Part shown: positions 1 to 14,990 of the stretch, one piece after another
Layout of the letters: every line of letters begins with the position of its first letter
How positions within the stretch are numbered: the first letter of the stretch is position 1
Assembly: GCF_019459225.1 (NCBI RefSeq)
Contig: NZ_JAIAZY010000005.1
Span: 1-64,000, forward strand
Direction of reading: 5' to 3'
Source of the DNA: Bacillus sp. IITD106
GTDB lineage: Bacteria > Bacillota > Bacilli > Bacillales > Bacillaceae_C
Length of the DNA stretch: 64,000 nucleotides
Notes under the pieces: model-generated
Databases searched by the model: none
What the model was told of the DNA's origin: nothing
What the model saw: the letters and a program-made list of their open reading frames with translations, nothing else
Position numbers and translations under genes: made by a program

Positions 1-160
1 AGAATTACTGCTTTATTCTCGATGAAATTGGATGTTTAATTGTTTTCGTCGAGAATTACTGCTTTATTCTCGATGAAATTGGATGTTTAATTGTTTTCGT
101 CGAGAATTACTGCTTTATTCTCGATGAAATTGGATGTTTAATTGTTTTCATCGAGAATTA
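1..160. repeat. 51-bp tandem repeat array at window edge
   Basis: Three consecutive 51-bp units (1-51, 52-102, 103-153) are followed by the first 7 bases of a fourth; the array probably continues to the left of the window. The copies are identical except for one G-to-A change near the end of unit 3. Each unit carries two inverted repeats: CGAGAAT/ATTCTCG with a 9-base loop, and GATGAAA/TTTCATC (TTTCGTC in the first two copies). It lies downstream of pyrE, where a terminator would be expected. On the plus strand the frame starting at base 3 stays open through all copies and stops at 159-161. A coding origin is therefore possible but not supported by any start codon in view. Confidence 0.9.
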
Positions 161-206
161 GCGTCAGATTTACGATTTAACTTATCTTAGTAGGAGCGTC
201 AATACC

Positions 207-833
207 CTACTTACCCAAACCCTCTGGATTTTCCCTAAAGCTTTCTAAAAGGGCTACATCTTTTTCTTCGATAATGCCTTTTTTCAATGCGACTTTAATT
301 AGATTGCTATAATCAGTCAATGAAACAGCTTTTACTTTAGCCTGTTCTAATCGCTGCTTTCCTTTGTCCAGTTCATATGTAAAAATGGACACAATGCCGA
401 GAACTTCAATGCCGGCAAAGTGGAGTGCTTCTGCTGCAGCAATGGCGCTTCCTCCTGTTGAAATCAAATCTTCGACGACAACAGCTTTTTGCCCTTCTAA
501 TATCTTTCCTTCGATTTGGTTTCCTTTTCCGTGGGTTTTTGCAGAAGATCTTACGTAGCACATTGGCAATTCTAGAAGGTCGCTAACCCACGCGGCATGA
601 GGAATCCCAGCAGTTGCCGTTCCAGCAATTAACTCGACATCCGGAAATTCTTTTTTAATTAAATCTACTAGTCCTTTGGCAATTTCTTTTCTAAATGCTG
701 GATATGATAGTGTCATTCGATTATCACAATAAATTGGTGATTTTAAACCGGAGGACCAGGTAAATGGATCATTTGGACGTAAAAATACAGCTTCTATTTC
801 TAATAGTTTTTCGGCAATCTTTTCAGAAATCAC
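207..833 (-). CDS. pyrE: Orotate phosphoribosyltransferase
   Basis: PyrE joins orotate to PRPP to give OMP, the fifth step of UMP synthesis, in the cytoplasm. The 208-aa protein has the family's usual length. It shows the flexible catalytic loop K[11 protein letters not shown] near residue 100 and the PRPP-binding motif [12 protein letters not shown] near residue 120. The start is a GTG placed immediately after the pyrF stop codon, with a GGGAG ribosome-binding site inside the end of pyrF, so the two are translationally coupled. It is the last gene of the pyr operon. No ordinary terminator follows; the 51-bp repeat array lies just downstream. Confidence 0.96.
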   Translation of the reverse strand: MISEKIAEKLLEIEAVFLRPNDPFTWSSGLKSPIYCDNRMTLSYPAFRKEIAKGLVDLIKKEFPDVELIAGTATAGIPHAAWVSDLLELPMCYVRSSAKTHGKGNQIEGKILEGQKAVVVEDLISTGGSAIAAAEALHFAGIEVLGIVSIFTYELDKGKQRLEQAKVKAVSLTDYSNLIKVALKKGIIEEKDVALLESFRENPEGLGK

Positions 834-3232
<2,399 letters not shown>

Positions 3233-3236
<4 letters not shown>

Positions 3237-6200
3237 TGATACATCGCCTCTTTCAGCTCAGTTTCTCCTTTTCCCATTGCCTCTGCAGAGAAGACCATTG
3301 ATTCTAGTACTCCAAGAATCGCTTCAGCTGTATCAAGCGATGTTAAACATGCTACACCATTTTCTACAGATTCACGTCTGATTCTGAATCCATCACGTTC
3401 TGGTTGTTTTCCTTTTGTTAGTCTGTTAATAACGATTTGTGCTTTTCCTTGTCTAATCACATCGATGAGTGTTGGACCTGTTGAGCCAATTTTATCGACG
3501 ACCTCGACTTTGATTCCTGCTTTTTCAATGGAGAGAGCTGTTCCGCTCGTTGCAATAATTCGATAACCGATAGTGGAAAATCTTTTTGCAAGTTTGACTG
3601 CTTCTTCTTTATCTTTATCCGCAACCGTTATTAACACTGTTCCGTAAGTTTTAATGTTCATGCCTGATGCAACAAGCCCTTTATACAGTGCTTTTTCCAT
3701 CGTTTTATCCTTACCCATTACCTCCCCTGTTGATTTCATTTCAGGGCCGAGTGTGATATCTACTCTTCTTAGTTTGGCAAAAGAGAAGACAGGTACTTTT
3801 ACATATACACCTTTTTGTTCGGGACCAATTCCAGTTTCGTATCCTAATGATGGTAAAGATGAACCAAGAATTACTTTCGTTGCTACGTTTGCCATTGGAA
3901 TACCTGTTATTTTACTTAAAAATGGTACAGTTCGGCTTGAACGTGGGTTGACTTCGATCACATATAATTCATTTTGCGAAATAACATATTGGATGTTTAA
4001 CAGACCGACAATGTCTAGACCTCTTGCAAGTCTAATTGTATAATCGACAATTTTTTCTTTCATTTCTTCACTGATATTTTGTGGAGGGTAAACAGCAATC
4101 GAATCTCCTGAATGGACCCCGGCTCTTTCAATATGTTCCATAATTCCTGGAATTAGCACGTTTTCTCCATCTGAAATAGCATCTACTTCAATTTCCTTAC
4201 CGACTAAATAGCGATCGACGAGTACTGGTTGATCTGGATTCACCTTTACAGCATTATCCATATAATGAAGCAGTTCACGCTCTTCGTAGACAATTTCCAT
4301 AGCACGTCCACCTAGTACATAAGAAGGTCTTACGAGCACAGGGTAGCCAATTTCTGACGCAATTTTCACTGCTTCTTCGACCGAGAAAGCTGTTTTTCCT
4401 TTTGGCTGTGGAATATCAAGTTCTTGTAATGCGTGTTCAAACTTATCTCTATTTTCAGCTCGATCTAAGCTTTCGAGTGATGTGCCAAGAATTTTAACTC
4501 CTCTTTCTTCAAGGGCACCTGCAAGGTTGATCGCAGTTTGTCCGCCAAATTGGACTACGACCCCTTCCGGCTGCTCTAAATCGATGATATGCATGACATC
4601 TTCAATCGTAAGTGGCTCGAAATATAGTTTATCTGAGATACTGAAGTCCGTTGAAACTGTCTCAGGGTTGCTGTTGATAATAATCGCTTCATATCCAGCT
4701 TCTTGAATCGCCCATACGCTATGAACAGTCGCATAATCAAATTCAATTCCTTGCCCAATCCTAATTGGTCCAGATCCAATTACGACAACGCTATTTTTAT
4801 CTGTTTTAATCGATTCATTTTCAATTTCATATGTTCCGTAAAAATATGGAGTATCAGATTCAAACTCTCCGGAGCATGTGTCGACTTTTTTATAGACTGG
4901 TATAATTCTATTTGTTTTACGCCATTCATACACTGTTTTTTCATCAGTTTCCCATAATTTTGCTACCGTTTTATCCGAGAAACCATACTCTTTCGCTTTT
5001 CGTCCAACTTCTATATTAAATGGTTGTTCTCTTAAGATTTCTTCCAGTTTTACGATTTTTTCCAATTTATATAAGAAGAAAAGGTCAATTTTGCTCCACT
5101 CATGGATTTCTTCAATGGATATCCCTTGTCTTAACGCATCTCCGAGATAAAACAAGCGTTCATCTGTTGCTTTTACTATTTGAGCCTGTAAAAAATCTCG
5201 CTCATAATGACCGCCGTCTGGATGTTCTAAATGGAAGACATTACTTTCAAGCGATCTAACTGCTTTTAATAATGATTCCTCAAAATTGCGTCCAATCGCC
5301 ATTACTTCGCCCGTTGCCTTCATTTGAGTTCCGAGCCTGCGATTCGCAGATTCAAACTTATCAAATGGCCATCTTGGTATTTTTGTTACAACATAGTCGA
5401 TTCCCGGCTCAAAGCATGCGTATGTTTTACCAGTAACAGGATTCATAATTTCATCTAATGTATAACCAGCTGCAATTTTTGCCGCCAGCTTCGCAATTGG
5501 AAAACCAGTTGCTTTTGAGGCAAGGGCAGAAGAGCGACTTACACGCGGATTGACTTCAATTAAATAATAATTAAAGCTATTCGGATCAAGAGCGAGTTGA
5601 ACATTACAGCCACCTTCTATTCCAAGTGCACGAATGATTTTTAGCGATGCATTTCTCATCATCTGAACTTCTCTATCGCTCAATGTTTGACATGGAGCCA
5701 CAACAATGGAGTCACCTGTATGAATTCCGACTGGATCGACGTTTTCCATATTACAAACAACGATTGCATTATCATTGCTATCACGCATGACTTCAAATTC
5801 AATTTCTTTATATCCTGCAATACTTTTTTCAATTAAACACTGTCCTACAGGACTATATTTTAATCCACTCGTTACAATTTCCTTTAAGTCATCTAGATTT
5901 TCACAAATTCCGCCGCCTGTTCCCCCTAATGTATAAGCAGGGCGAACGATAATGGGAAAACCTACCTGCTCAGTAAAAGCAATTGCCTCTTCTAGAGTGT
6001 GTACAATATCGCTGTCTGGTACTGGCTCATTCAATGTATTCATCAATTCTCTGAATTGGTCACGATCTTCCGCTTGCTCGATGGCAGAAAGTCTCGTACC
6101 AAGAATTTCAACTTCACATTCTTCTAAAACTCCTGCTTTTGCAAGTTGCATCGCCATATTTAATCCCGTTTGTCCTCCTAATGTAGGAAGAATGGCATCG

Positions 6201-6448
6201 GGTCTTTCTTTGCGGATAATTCTTGATACAAATTCAAGAGTGATTGGTTCAATATAGACTGCATCTGCAATTTCAGTATCCGTCATAATCGTGGCAGGGT
6301 TTGAGTTGATTAAGATGACTCGATATCCTTCTTCTTTCAGAGCAAGACATGCTTGAGTTCCTGCGTAATCAAATTCTGCTGCTTGTCCGATGACGATTGG
6401 TCCTGACCCAATTACTAGAATACTGTTAATATCGGTACGTTTAGGCAT
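3233..6448 (-). CDS. pyrAB: Carbamoyl-phosphate synthase, large subunit (pyrimidine)
   Basis: The large subunit builds carbamoyl phosphate from bicarbonate, ammonia and two ATP. From the ATG at 6448 it is 1071 aa. Two homologous ATP-grasp halves each open with a VIGSGPI.IGQ motif (near residues 10 and 560), and a C-terminal methylglyoxal-synthase-like regulatory domain begins near residue 935. I chose 6448 over a longer frame beginning at 6475 because GGGTGGAG lies 5 nt upstream and MPKRTDIN is the typical N-terminus. It overlaps pyrAA by 8 nt. The active-site regions look intact, unlike those of the partner subunit, so it could still work directly with ammonia. Confidence 0.96.
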
Positions 6449-7535
6449 GTTGCTCCACCCTTCCATTTTGTTCATTCATGATTTTGATAAATTGATCGAA
6501 TGCCTTTTTCCCATCCTCTGATCCTGGAGAAGCTTCCGGTTCATATTGGAGTGAGAAAGCTCGAAAATGCTTATGCTTAATTCCTTCAATTGAACCTCCA
6601 TTTAACGCTTTGTGTGTAATCGTAAGAACTGAAGGATCAATCGTTGACTCTACTACTTCATAACCATGATTTTGAGAAGTAAAAATGATTTTGCCAGTTT
6701 CTAGTTCCTGTACAGGATAACTTGAACCTCTATGTCCGGAAACCATTTTTTCAATCTTGCAGCCATTTGCAAGGGCAAATAATTGATGTCCTAGCCCAAT
6801 TCCGAATAACGGAAAATGCTGTTGAACTTCTTGAATCATTTCACAAACTTCTTGAATATTCTCTGGATTTCCCGGTCCATTAGAGAGCAATACTCCATCA
6901 GGTTTTATTGAAATGATTTCTTCAGCGGATGTGTCATAAGGTACTACTTTAATATCGCAGCCACGCTCTGTAAGCTCTCGTAAAATTCCGTGCTTGACTC
7001 CGAAATCGACTACGACGACACTTTTACCGCGGCCAGGACTTGGAAAAGGCTTTGTAACAGAAACTTTTGATACTAGATTATCGGAGTGTGTATCGGATTG
7101 TAATTGTGCAAGAATCGCTTCTGTGTTTTCTTCATCATACCCACAGATCGCACCTTTTAACGTCCCTTTATCCCTAATTAATCTCGTAAGCATTCTAGTG
7201 TCTATTCCTGCAATTCCAGGTATATTTTTTAATTGTAAAAATTCACTTAACGACATATTACTGCGCCAATTGGACGGGAAGTCACTCGCTTCCTTTACAA
7301 CAACTCCTTTAATGACAGGCTGGATGCTTTCAAAATCATCTCGGTTAATGCCATAATTTCCAATTAACGGATAACTAAACGTAATGATCTGTCCATAATT
7401 TGAAGGATCTGATATAACTTCTTGATAACCAGTCATACCTGTATGAAAAACAACCTCCCCATATGAATCCATTTCACTTCCGAAAGCTTCGCCTACAAAT
7501 ACAGTTCCATCTTCAAGTACAAGTTTTCGTTTCAT
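6441..7535 (-). CDS. pyrAA: Carbamoyl-phosphate synthase small subunit, glutaminase residues missing
   Basis: The small subunit normally hydrolyses glutamine and channels ammonia to the large subunit. The 364-aa protein has the full-length N-terminal domain and the class I amidotransferase domain (from about residue 170), with no frameshift. Two of three catalytic residues are changed. The nucleophile motif GICLGHQ reads GIGLGHQ, with Gly at residue 247 (codon GGG at 6795-6797). The QYHPEAS motif reads QYEPEAS, with Glu at residue 332 in place of His (codon GAA at 6540-6542). The triad Glu at 334 remains, and GPGDP is GPGNP. By homology this glutaminase should be inactive; it may be structural, in an ammonia-dependent synthase. 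A 1-nt overlap (TAATG) joins it to pyrC. Confidence 0.93.
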   Translation of the reverse strand: MKRKLVLEDGTVFVGEAFGSEMDSYGEVVFHTGMTGYQEVISDPSNYGQIITFSYPLIGNYGINRDDFESIQPVIKGVVVKEASDFPSNWRSNMSLSEFLQLKNIPGIAGIDTRMLTRLIRDKGTLKGAICGYDEENTEAILAQLQSDTHSDNLVSKVSVTKPFPSPGRGKSVVVVDFGVKHGILRELTERGCDIKVVPYDTSAEEIISIKPDGVLLSNGPGNPENIQEVCEMIQEVQQHFPLFGIGLGHQLFALANGCKIEKMVSGHRGSSYPVQELETGKIIFTSQNHGYEVVESTIDPSVLTITHKALNGGSIEGIKHKHFRAFSLQYEPEASPGSEDGKKAFDQFIKIMNEQNGRVEQHA

Positions 7536-8806
7536 TATCCTTCATTCCCTTCAGACCAAATTAATTCTCCATTTACAAAAGTTGCAGCTGGCCATCCTTT
7601 ACAATTCCACCCTCCAAAAGGAGTGTTTTTTCCTTTTGAAGCGAAATTCTCTGGGTTAATTTCTTTCTCTTGTGTTAAGTTAAGCAGCGTAATATCTGCA
7701 TCTTGTCCGATTTCCAATGTTCCATTTTTAAGTCCAAATGTTTTCGATGGAATAACTGTCAACCAGTCAATCAGCTGCTCCAATGTACAAATACCTTTTT
7801 TTACAAAATGTGTATATAAAAGCGGGAATGCCGTTTCTAATCCAACGATTCCAAATGGTGCTAATTTCATTCCTTTTGCCTTTTCTTCGGCAGCGTGAGG
7901 AGCATGATCGGTTGCAATAAAGTCGATTGTTCCGTCCAGCAACCCTTCTATTAAAGCCTCGCGGTCATCGCTTCCTCTTAAAGGTGGGTTCATTTTAAAA
8001 TTTGTATCTTCACCAATAATATCCTCATCAGACAAGAGTAAGTGATGGGGAGAAACTTCCGCTGTTACATGAATGCCTGCTCGTTTCGCATCTCTTACTG
8101 CTCTAACAGATTCTTTCGTACTGATATGGCAAACATGGTAATGGCATCCTGCCGCCTCGGCAAGCAGTACATCTCTAGCGATATGGACAGACTCGCAAAT
8201 AGACGGGATTCCTGGGACTCCTGACTTTTTCGAATATGCTCCTTCATGAATAGCTCCACCATAAATTAATGAATTATCTTCACAATGAGCGACGATTGCC
8301 ATATTCAGCTCAGCCGCTTTTTTCATCGCTTCATACATCATGCCCGCCGTTTGAACACCAACTCCGTCATCTGTAAAAGCAAAGGCACCAGCTTCTTTTA
8401 ACGCAGCGAAATCTACAAGTTCTTTACCTTCTTGATTTTTCGTAATCGCAGCATATGGCAAAACTTTTACAGACCCACGTTTCTTACATTCATTTACTAG
8501 CCAGCTCATTTGCTCAGCGTTATCAGGTACTGGCTTCGTATTCGGCATTGCTGCTACTGCTGTAAAGCCTCCTTTTGCTGCAGCAAGCGTACCTGTTTCA
8601 ATCGTCTCTTTATGTTCGCCACCAGGTTCGCGTAAATGGATGTGAAGATCGACAAAGCCAGGTGCTATCGTTAAGCCTGTTGCATCAAACTCTTCTTCAC
8701 CATTATTTACGAGACTTTCACCTATTTCGGCGATTTTTCCATCTTTTACCCTTAGATCTGTTAATGCTCCATCAATCGAAAAAGCGTTTTTAATGAGCCA
8801 ATTCAT
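7535..8806 (-). CDS. pyrC: Dihydroorotase
   Basis: PyrC cyclises carbamoyl-aspartate to dihydroorotate. The 423-aa type I amidohydrolase has the metal ligands HIHLRE near residue 59, [15 protein letters not shown], and the catalytic Asp in TDHAPH near residue 304, all intact. Two starts are possible: GTG at 8807-8809 and ATG at 8804-8806. I chose the ATG because the GGGGG site lies 8 nt upstream of it. It sits in the pyr operon between pyrB and pyrAA. Confidence 0.96.
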   Translation of the reverse strand: MNWLIKNAFSIDGALTDLRVKDGKIAEIGESLVNNGEEEFDATGLTIAPGFVDLHIHLREPGGEHKETIETGTLAAAKGGFTAVAAMPNTKPVPDNAEQMSWLVNECKKRGSVKVLPYAAITKNQEGKELVDFAALKEAGAFAFTDDGVGVQTAGMMYEAMKKAAELNMAIVAHCEDNSLIYGGAIHEGAYSKKSGVPGIPSICESVHIARDVLLAEAAGCHYHVCHISTKESVRAVRDAKRAGIHVTAEVSPHHLLLSDEDIIGEDTNFKMNPPLRGSDDREALIEGLLDGTIDFIATDHAPHAAEEKAKGMKLAPFGIVGLETAFPLLYTHFVKKGICTLEQLIDWLTVIPSKTFGLKNGTLEIGQDADITLLNLTQEKEINPENFASKGKNTPFGGWNCKGWPAATFVNGELIWSEGNEG

Positions 8807-8818
8807 CACGTCATCCCC

Positions 8819-9787
<969 letters not shown>

Positions 9788-9800
9788 TTAGATTAGCTTC

Positions 9801-9834
9801 GTGCATCCTCCCTTTGCCAGCCTCACGGGACTGT
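9801..9834 (-). promoter_or_regulatory. PyrR-binding (anti-antiterminator) loop, pyrR-pyrB interval
   Basis: The transcribed strand reads AGTCCCGTGAGGCTGG followed by a purine-rich tail. This is the conserved PyrR recognition hairpin of Bacillus pyr leaders, whose consensus in the first leader here is AGTCCAGAGAGGCTGAG. The pairing partners for an antiterminator run between it and the terminator at 9733-9770. It lies directly between pyrR and pyrB because pyrP is missing. Confidence 0.85.
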
Positions 9835-9847
9835 ATTTAAAAGGGAA

Positions 9848-10414
<567 letters not shown>

Positions 10415-10420
10415 TCAATA

Positions 10421-10450
10421 AAAAACCCTCCAGCCATAAGGCAGGAGGGT
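10421..10450 (-). terminator. Attenuator terminator in the pyr leader
   Basis: ACCCTCC/GGAGGGT stem with a 12-base loop, followed on the transcribed strand by UUUUUU. It lies between the PyrR-binding loop and the pyrR ribosome-binding site, so reading through it controls the whole operon. Confidence 0.92.
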
Positions 10451-10490
10451 ACACTAATCCCAAAAATAAGCTATAAGTTCTAGCTTTGAG

Positions 10491-10518
10491 CAGTATCCTT
10501 CTCAGCCTCTCTGGACTA
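10491..10518 (-). promoter_or_regulatory. PyrR-binding loop in the pyr 5' leader
   Basis: The transcribed strand contains AGTCCAGAGAGGCTGAG followed by AAGGAT, which matches the PyrR recognition hairpin consensus of the B. subtilis pyr leader. Together with the terminator at 10421-10450 it forms the first attenuator. It begins about 20 nt downstream of the predicted transcription start. Confidence 0.92.
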
Positions 10519-10546
10519 AGTTAAAGGTGCTTATGAAACTATAAAC

Positions 10547-10575
10547 ACTATAATACTTAACATTTCATTTGTCAA
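10547..10575 (-). promoter_or_regulatory. Sigma-A promoter of the pyr operon
   Basis: TTGACA (10570-10575) and TATAGT (10547-10552) are separated by 17 bp on the minus strand. Transcription should start near 10540, just ahead of the PyrR-binding loop. The -35 box overlaps the stop-codon region of rluD, so the two operons abut. Confidence 0.85.
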
Positions 10576-11483
10576 TTATTAATCCGTAAATTTGCCAACA
10601 GGTTATTGAAATAATCAGGAAGCGGCGCGGAAAATTCCATATATTCATTCGTCCGAGGATGCATAAATCCAAGAATCCCAGCATGCAGAACTTGACCATT
10701 AGTATCCAAGGTCTTTCGAGGACCGTATTTCGGATCTCCCACTAATGGATATCCAATATATTTCATATGGACACGAATTTGATGGGTCCGCCCCGTCTCC
10801 AAAACACATTCAATATAAGTAAACTGATCAAATCTTTCAAGAACATTAAAATGAGTGACTGCATGCTTGCCGCCTTCAATGACTGTCATGCTTTGCCTAT
10901 CATCTTTATCTCTACCTATTGGGGCATCTATCGTTCCATGATCATGCGGAATGACACCATGGACAAGCGCAAAATATTTGCGAGTTACTGATTTATCAAC
11001 AAGCTGATTAACAAGACTTACATGAGCGGCATCATTTTTGGCAATCATTAATAATCCGGAAGTATCTTTATCAATTCGATGAACGATACCAGGCCGCATA
11101 ATCCCATTTATTCCAGACAAATCTTTACAATGCGCCATAATCCCATTGACAAGCGTACCCGTATAATGACCTGGTGCTGGATGCACAACCATGCCTTTTG
11201 GCTTGTTGACAACAAGAACATCAGCATCCTCAAAATATATATCCAACTCCATATGTTCAGGTTCAATATTTAAAGGTTCCGGATCAGGGATTGTAATCAC
11301 AATGAGGTCATTTTCGTTGCATTTATAATTTGCTTTTTCCTTTTTCCCATTCACCTCTACGAGCCCATCGCGAATCCATAGTTGGACTTGGGAACGAGAC
11401 CACTCTGATTGCAGACCAGTTATAAGCTTATCGAGTCTTTCACCATTTTCAGAAGGAGTTGTTACATGCTCAATTACTTCCAT
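10572..11483 (-). CDS. rluD: 23S rRNA pseudouridine synthase, RluD family
   Basis: The protein isomerises uridines of 23S rRNA to pseudouridine. The 303-aa sequence has an N-terminal S4 RNA-binding domain (residues 13-75) and a catalytic domain whose motif [11 protein letters not shown] (near residue 135) carries the essential Asp; RTHQIRVH follows near residue 232. The B. subtilis homologue at this place is YlyB. It overlaps lspA by 14 nt and is probably cotranscribed with it. The exact target uridines cannot be read from sequence. Confidence 0.92.
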   Translation of the reverse strand: MEVIEHVTTPSENGERLDKLITGLQSEWSRSQVQLWIRDGLVEVNGKKEKANYKCNENDLIVITIPDPEPLNIEPEHMELDIYFEDADVLVVNKPKGMVVHPAPGHYTGTLVNGIMAHCKDLSGINGIMRPGIVHRIDKDTSGLLMIAKNDAAHVSLVNQLVDKSVTRKYFALVHGVIPHDHGTIDAPIGRDKDDRQSMTVIEGGKHAVTHFNVLERFDQFTYIECVLETGRTHQIRVHMKYIGYPLVGDPKYGPRKTLDTNGQVLHAGILGFMHPRTNEYMEFSAPLPDYFNNLLANLRINN

Positions 11484-11946
11484 TACGTTTCACCTTTTCT
11501 TCGCGTCCCTCTTTAATCATTTGGATAAAAATTAATGCTACACCAATTGTTAAGGCAGAATCTGCTATGTTGAAAATAGGAAAATCATACGTAAATATAT
11601 ACGTATCCAAGAAATCTACTACTTCTTTTCTAAATAAACGATCCAAGAAGTTCCCTATGGCCCCACCTAGAATAAATGCTAAACTCAATTGGAAAAGTGG
11701 TTTTCCCTTCGCATGTTTTTCTAAATAATATATGACAGCCGCAACTACGATAATGGTAATAATGTAAAATAACCACATTTGATTTTCCAAGATTCCCCAT
11801 GCAGCTCCACGATTACGATGTGATGTAATATAAAATAGATTATCAATAATCGTTATTCTTTCTCCCACATCCATATTATGTACGATAATCCATTTAGTTA
11901 GTTGATCAATCGCGATTACAAATAATGCAATTGCATAATATAACAT
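11470..11946 (-). CDS. lspA: Lipoprotein signal peptidase II
   Basis: LspA cleaves the signal peptide of prolipoproteins after their cysteine is lipidated. The 158-aa polytopic membrane protein has about four helices. Its two catalytic Asp motifs are intact: GNFLDRL near residue 100 and FNIADSAL near residue 128. The conserved NRGAAWGIL loop is also present. It heads the lspA-rluD pair upstream of the pyr operon. Likely clients in this window are CtaC and the lipoprotein at 54810-55187. Confidence 0.95.
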   Translation of the reverse strand: MLYYAIALFVIAIDQLTKWIIVHNMDVGERITIIDNLFYITSHRNRGAAWGILENQMWLFYIITIIVVAAVIYYLEKHAKGKPLFQLSLAFILGGAIGNFLDRLFRKEVVDFLDTYIFTYDFPIFNIADSALTIGVALIFIQMIKEGREEKVKRNGSN

Positions 11947-12017
11947 TTATGTTTCCCCCGATTCTAAGAAAGATGTCCTTCGTGCATTTTAGCATAAATG
12001 GAAATATTTAAACAGGA

Positions 12018-12052
12018 TTTTTAAAAGCCTTCCGCCAAAAACGGAAGGCTTT
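12018..12052 (-). terminator. Terminator downstream of ileS
   Basis: AAAGCCTTCCG and CGGAAGGCTTT form a long stem with a short loop. On the minus strand the stem is followed by TTTTAAAAA, giving a U-rich tail. It lies 50-80 nt after the ileS stop codon. Confidence 0.85.
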
Positions 12053-12099
12053 CAATTTTATATTTTGATCCGATCAGAATGCTTCGCTTGCTTTTTAAA

Positions 12100-14859
12100 T
12101 CAATAATCAGCTTTTACAACTGCTGCACAGCGTGGACAAAGTGTCGGATGATCGCTGTCCTTACCTACATCAGGAGTCACAACCCAACATCTTTCACATG
12201 TTTCTCCTTCAGCTTTTTCTACGATAATGGCTGCATGATTCAATTTTAATGCATGAGTAGGAGCTTCTTCGATTGAACCTGCCACTTCAAATCCAGAAAC
12301 AATGAATAATTGATTCATACTCTCAGAAAGGCTATCTAATAAAGCTTTTACTTCATCATTAACATACAAGATCACTTTTGCTGTTAGAGATTTTCCAATT
12401 ACTTTTTCATTTCTAGCTTCTTCTAGTGCTTTTAAAACATCATCGCGAAGTTTTAAGAACTGAGACCATTTTTTCTCAAGATCTTCAGCACCTTGCAGGT
12501 CTTTAAACTCTGGCATATCAGTAAGCTGAACACTTTCTTCTTGAACAGCTGGGATATGCACCCAAACCTCGTCAGCCGTATGAGGTAAAATTGGTGAAAG
12601 TAATTTTGCAAGTGCTACAACACTCTCGTACATAACGGTTTGCATTGCTCTGCGCTCAAAATTGTTTTTGGATTCGATATATAATACATCTTTCGCAAAA
12701 TCCATATAGAAAGAGCTTAAATCGAGTGTACAGAAATTGTTTACAGCATGGTAAATATTCATGAATTCATATTCTTCATACGAATCCTTTACTTCTTTAA
12801 TTAAGTTATTTAATCTTACTAAGATAAATTGGTCCACTTCTCTAAGCTTGCTATATTCGATAGCATCTACAGCAGGGTCGAAATCTGCAAGATTTCCTAA
12901 CAAGAAACGGAATGTGTTGCGAATTTTTCGGTACACTTCACTTACTTGTTTCAAAATAGAATCGGAAATACGAACATCCGCTTGATAATCAACAGAGGAA
13001 ACCCATAGGCGAACAATCTCCGCTCCAAGTTGATTCGTTACTTTTGCAGGAACAATTACGTTTCCTAAAGACTTACTCATTTTTCTTCCTTCACCATCAA
13101 GAACAAATCCATGGCTCAAAACGCCTTTATAAGGAGCTTTTCCTGTTACCGCCACCGCTGTAGTAAGGGAAGAGTTAAACCATCCTCTATATTGGTCAGA
13201 ACCTTCTAAGTAAAGATCAGCCGGGCGCTGTAAGTCATCTCTTTCCACTAATACACCTTGATGAGAAGAACCTGAGTCAAACCAAACGTCCATAATATCT
13301 GTTTCTTTCGTAAACATGCCGTTTGGACTTCCAGGATGTGTAAAACCTTCTGGTAAAAGATCTGCAGCTTCTTTTTCAAACCAAATATTCGAACCATATT
13401 CCTTAAAAAGGCTCGCAACATGTGAAATGGTTTCATCTGTAATGATGATATCTCCGTTTTCAGCGTAGAACACTGGAATTGGAACTCCCCATACGCGTTG
13501 TCTAGAAATACACCAGTCTCCACGATCTCTAACCATATTGAAAAGTCTTGTTTCTCCCCAATTTGGTACCCATTTTACTTCTTTGATCGCTTCTAGCAAT
13601 TCTGAACGGAAATCTTTGATTGATGCAAACCATTGAGAAGTAGCTCGGAAAATAACTGGCTTTTTCGTTCTCCAATCATGTGGATACGAGTGAGTAATAA
13701 ACTCTAGCTTCAGTAACGCTCCAACCTCTTCAAGTTTTTCTGTGATTGGTTTATTTGCAGCATCGTAAAATAGTCCTTCAAAACCTGGTGCTTCATTCGT
13801 CATATGACCTCTATCATCAACTGGGCAAAGTACATCTAAATTATATTTTTGCCCAACATAAAAGTCATCTTCCCCATGTCCTGGAGCCGTATGGACACAT
13901 CCTGTACCAGAATCCGTCGTTACATGCTCACCTAACACAACAATGGAATCTCGATCGTAAAACGGATGTCTAGCTACTACGTTCTCCATTTCAGATCCTT
14001 TTACAGTTTGAACTTTTTCGGCATTTTCCCATCCTAAGATTGAAGTTACATTCTCTAAAAGATCATTGGCAACAATATATTTTTCTTCACTGACTTGTAC
14101 GACAACATAATCAAGTTCAGGATGAACAGCAACGGCGAGATTTGCTGGAATCGTCCAAGGAGTTGTCGTCCAAATAATAAATTTAGTACCTTCCTCTACG
14201 ACACCTTTTCCATCGACTACGTTAAAAGAAACATAAATGGATGGAGAACGTTTATCCTTATATTCAATTTCAGCTTCCGCAAGCGCCGACTCACTAGAAG
14301 GAGACCAATAAACTGGTTTTTTCCCTTTATAAATATAGCCTTTTTTAGCCATCTCGCCGAAAACTTGAATTTGTTGAGCTTCATATTCCGGTTTCAACGT
14401 AATATAAGGATTTTCCCAATCTCCTCTTACACCGAGGCGTTTAAACTCCCGCCTTTGGTTATCAATTTGTTCATAAGCATATTTTGCACAAAGCTCTCTA
14501 AACTCTGCAACGGTCATTTCCTTGCGATTGACGCCTTTATTCGTTAATGCTTGCTCAATCGGAAGCCCATGTGTATCCCAGCCTGGAACGTAAGGAGCAC
14601 AGTAGCCGCTCATAGATTTATAACGAACGATAAAATCTTTTAATGTTTTATTTAACGCATGCCCCATATGAAGATCCCCATTTGCGTAAGGAGGACCATC
14701 ATGCAATACGAAAAGCGGTCTGCCTTTCGTACGTTCTTGAACCTTTTTATAAATGTCCATTTCATTCCAATGAGCTTGAATTTCAGGCTCTTTTTTAGGT
14801 AAATTTCCTCGCATTGGAAATTCCGTTTTCGGCATTAATAATGTGTCTTTGTAATCCAT
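12100..14859 (-). CDS. ileS: Isoleucyl-tRNA synthetase
   Basis: IleS charges tRNA-Ile. From the ATG at 14859 it is 919 aa, close to the B. subtilis enzyme (921). The class I motifs are intact: [14 protein letters not shown] (HIGH) near residue 54 and GRKMSKSLG near residue 590. The C-terminal zinc motif is CERCW...CPRC. The start has GGAGG 8 nt upstream. The open frame reaches 15123, but that part lies inside the T-box leader and is not coding. Expression is controlled by the isoleucine-specific T-box upstream. Confidence 0.97.
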   Translation of the reverse strand: MDYKDTLLMPKTEFPMRGNLPKKEPEIQAHWNEMDIYKKVQERTKGRPLFVLHDGPPYANGDLHMGHALNKTLKDFIVRYKSMSGYCAPYVPGWDTHGLPIEQALTNKGVNRKEMTVAEFRELCAKYAYEQIDNQRREFKRLGVRGDWENPYITLKPEYEAQQIQVFGEMAKKGYIYKGKKPVYWSPSSESALAEAEIEYKDKRSPSIYVSFNVVDGKGVVEEGTKFIIWTTTPWTIPANLAVAVHPELDYVVVQVSEEKYIVANDLLENVTSILGWENAEKVQTVKGSEMENVVARHPFYDRDSIVVLGEHVTTDSGTGCVHTAPGHGEDDFYVGQKYNLDVLCPVDDRGHMTNEAPGFEGLFYDAANKPITEKLEEVGALLKLEFITHSYPHDWRTKKPVIFRATSQWFASIKDFRSELLEAIKEVKWVPNWGETRLFNMVRDRGDWCISRQRVWGVPIPVFYAENGDIIITDETISHVASLFKEYGSNIWFEKEAADLLPEGFTHPGSPNGMFTKETDIMDVWFDSGSSHQGVLVERDDLQRPADLYLEGSDQYRGWFNSSLTTAVAVTGKAPYKGVLSHGFVLDGEGRKMSKSLGNVIVPAKVTNQLGAEIVRLWVSSVDYQADVRISDSILKQVSEVYRKIRNTFRFLLGNLADFDPAVDAIEYSKLREVDQFILVRLNNLIKEVKDSYEEYEFMNIYHAVNNFCTLDLSSFYMDFAKDVLYIESKNNFERRAMQTVMYESVVALAKLLSPILPHTADEVWVHIPAVQEESVQLTDMPEFKDLQGAEDLEKKWSQFLKLRDDVLKALEEARNEKVIGKSLTAKVILYVNDEVKALLDSLSESMNQLFIVSGFEVAGSIEEAPTHALKLNHAAIIVEKAEGETCERCWVVTPDVGKDSDHPTLCPRCAAVVKADY

Positions 14860-14882
14860 CTTTATAACCTCCATGTAAAAAT

Positions 14883-14948
14883 AAATACGTAAGCGCCTTG
14901 TTCTCAACGACGTACAGTGAGATAAATTCGATAAGCGCCTAAGCTGGA
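14883..14948. repeat. Small intergenic repeat-like block in the ileS 5' UTR
   Basis: Two copies of TAAGCGCCT (14890-14898 and 14932-14940) flank a 33-base core. The block sits between the T-box terminator and the ileS ribosome-binding site, so it is transcribed only on readthrough. Its GCGCTTA ends resemble a class of short intergenic repeats seen in Bacillus genomes; that likeness is from memory and uncertain. Confidence 0.45.
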
Positions 14949-14950
14949 CA

Positions 14951-14990
14951 AAATAAAAAACCTTCCCATCCCCATAAGGGACGAGAAGGT
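14951..14990 (-). terminator. T-box regulated terminator of ileS
   Basis: The transcribed strand folds ACCTTCTCGTCCC against GGGATGGGAAGGT, followed by UUUUUU. The 5' arm follows the T-box bulge sequence, so an antiterminator made with the T-box can exclude this stem. Confidence 0.88.

Noticed and set aside
1-160. CRISPR array
   Set aside because: The repeated unit is continuous with no unique spacers between copies, so it is a tandem repeat.
3654-6257. Several long open frames opposite pyrAB on the plus strand
   Set aside because: They are shadows of a highly conserved gene with no ribosome-binding sites or recognisable products.
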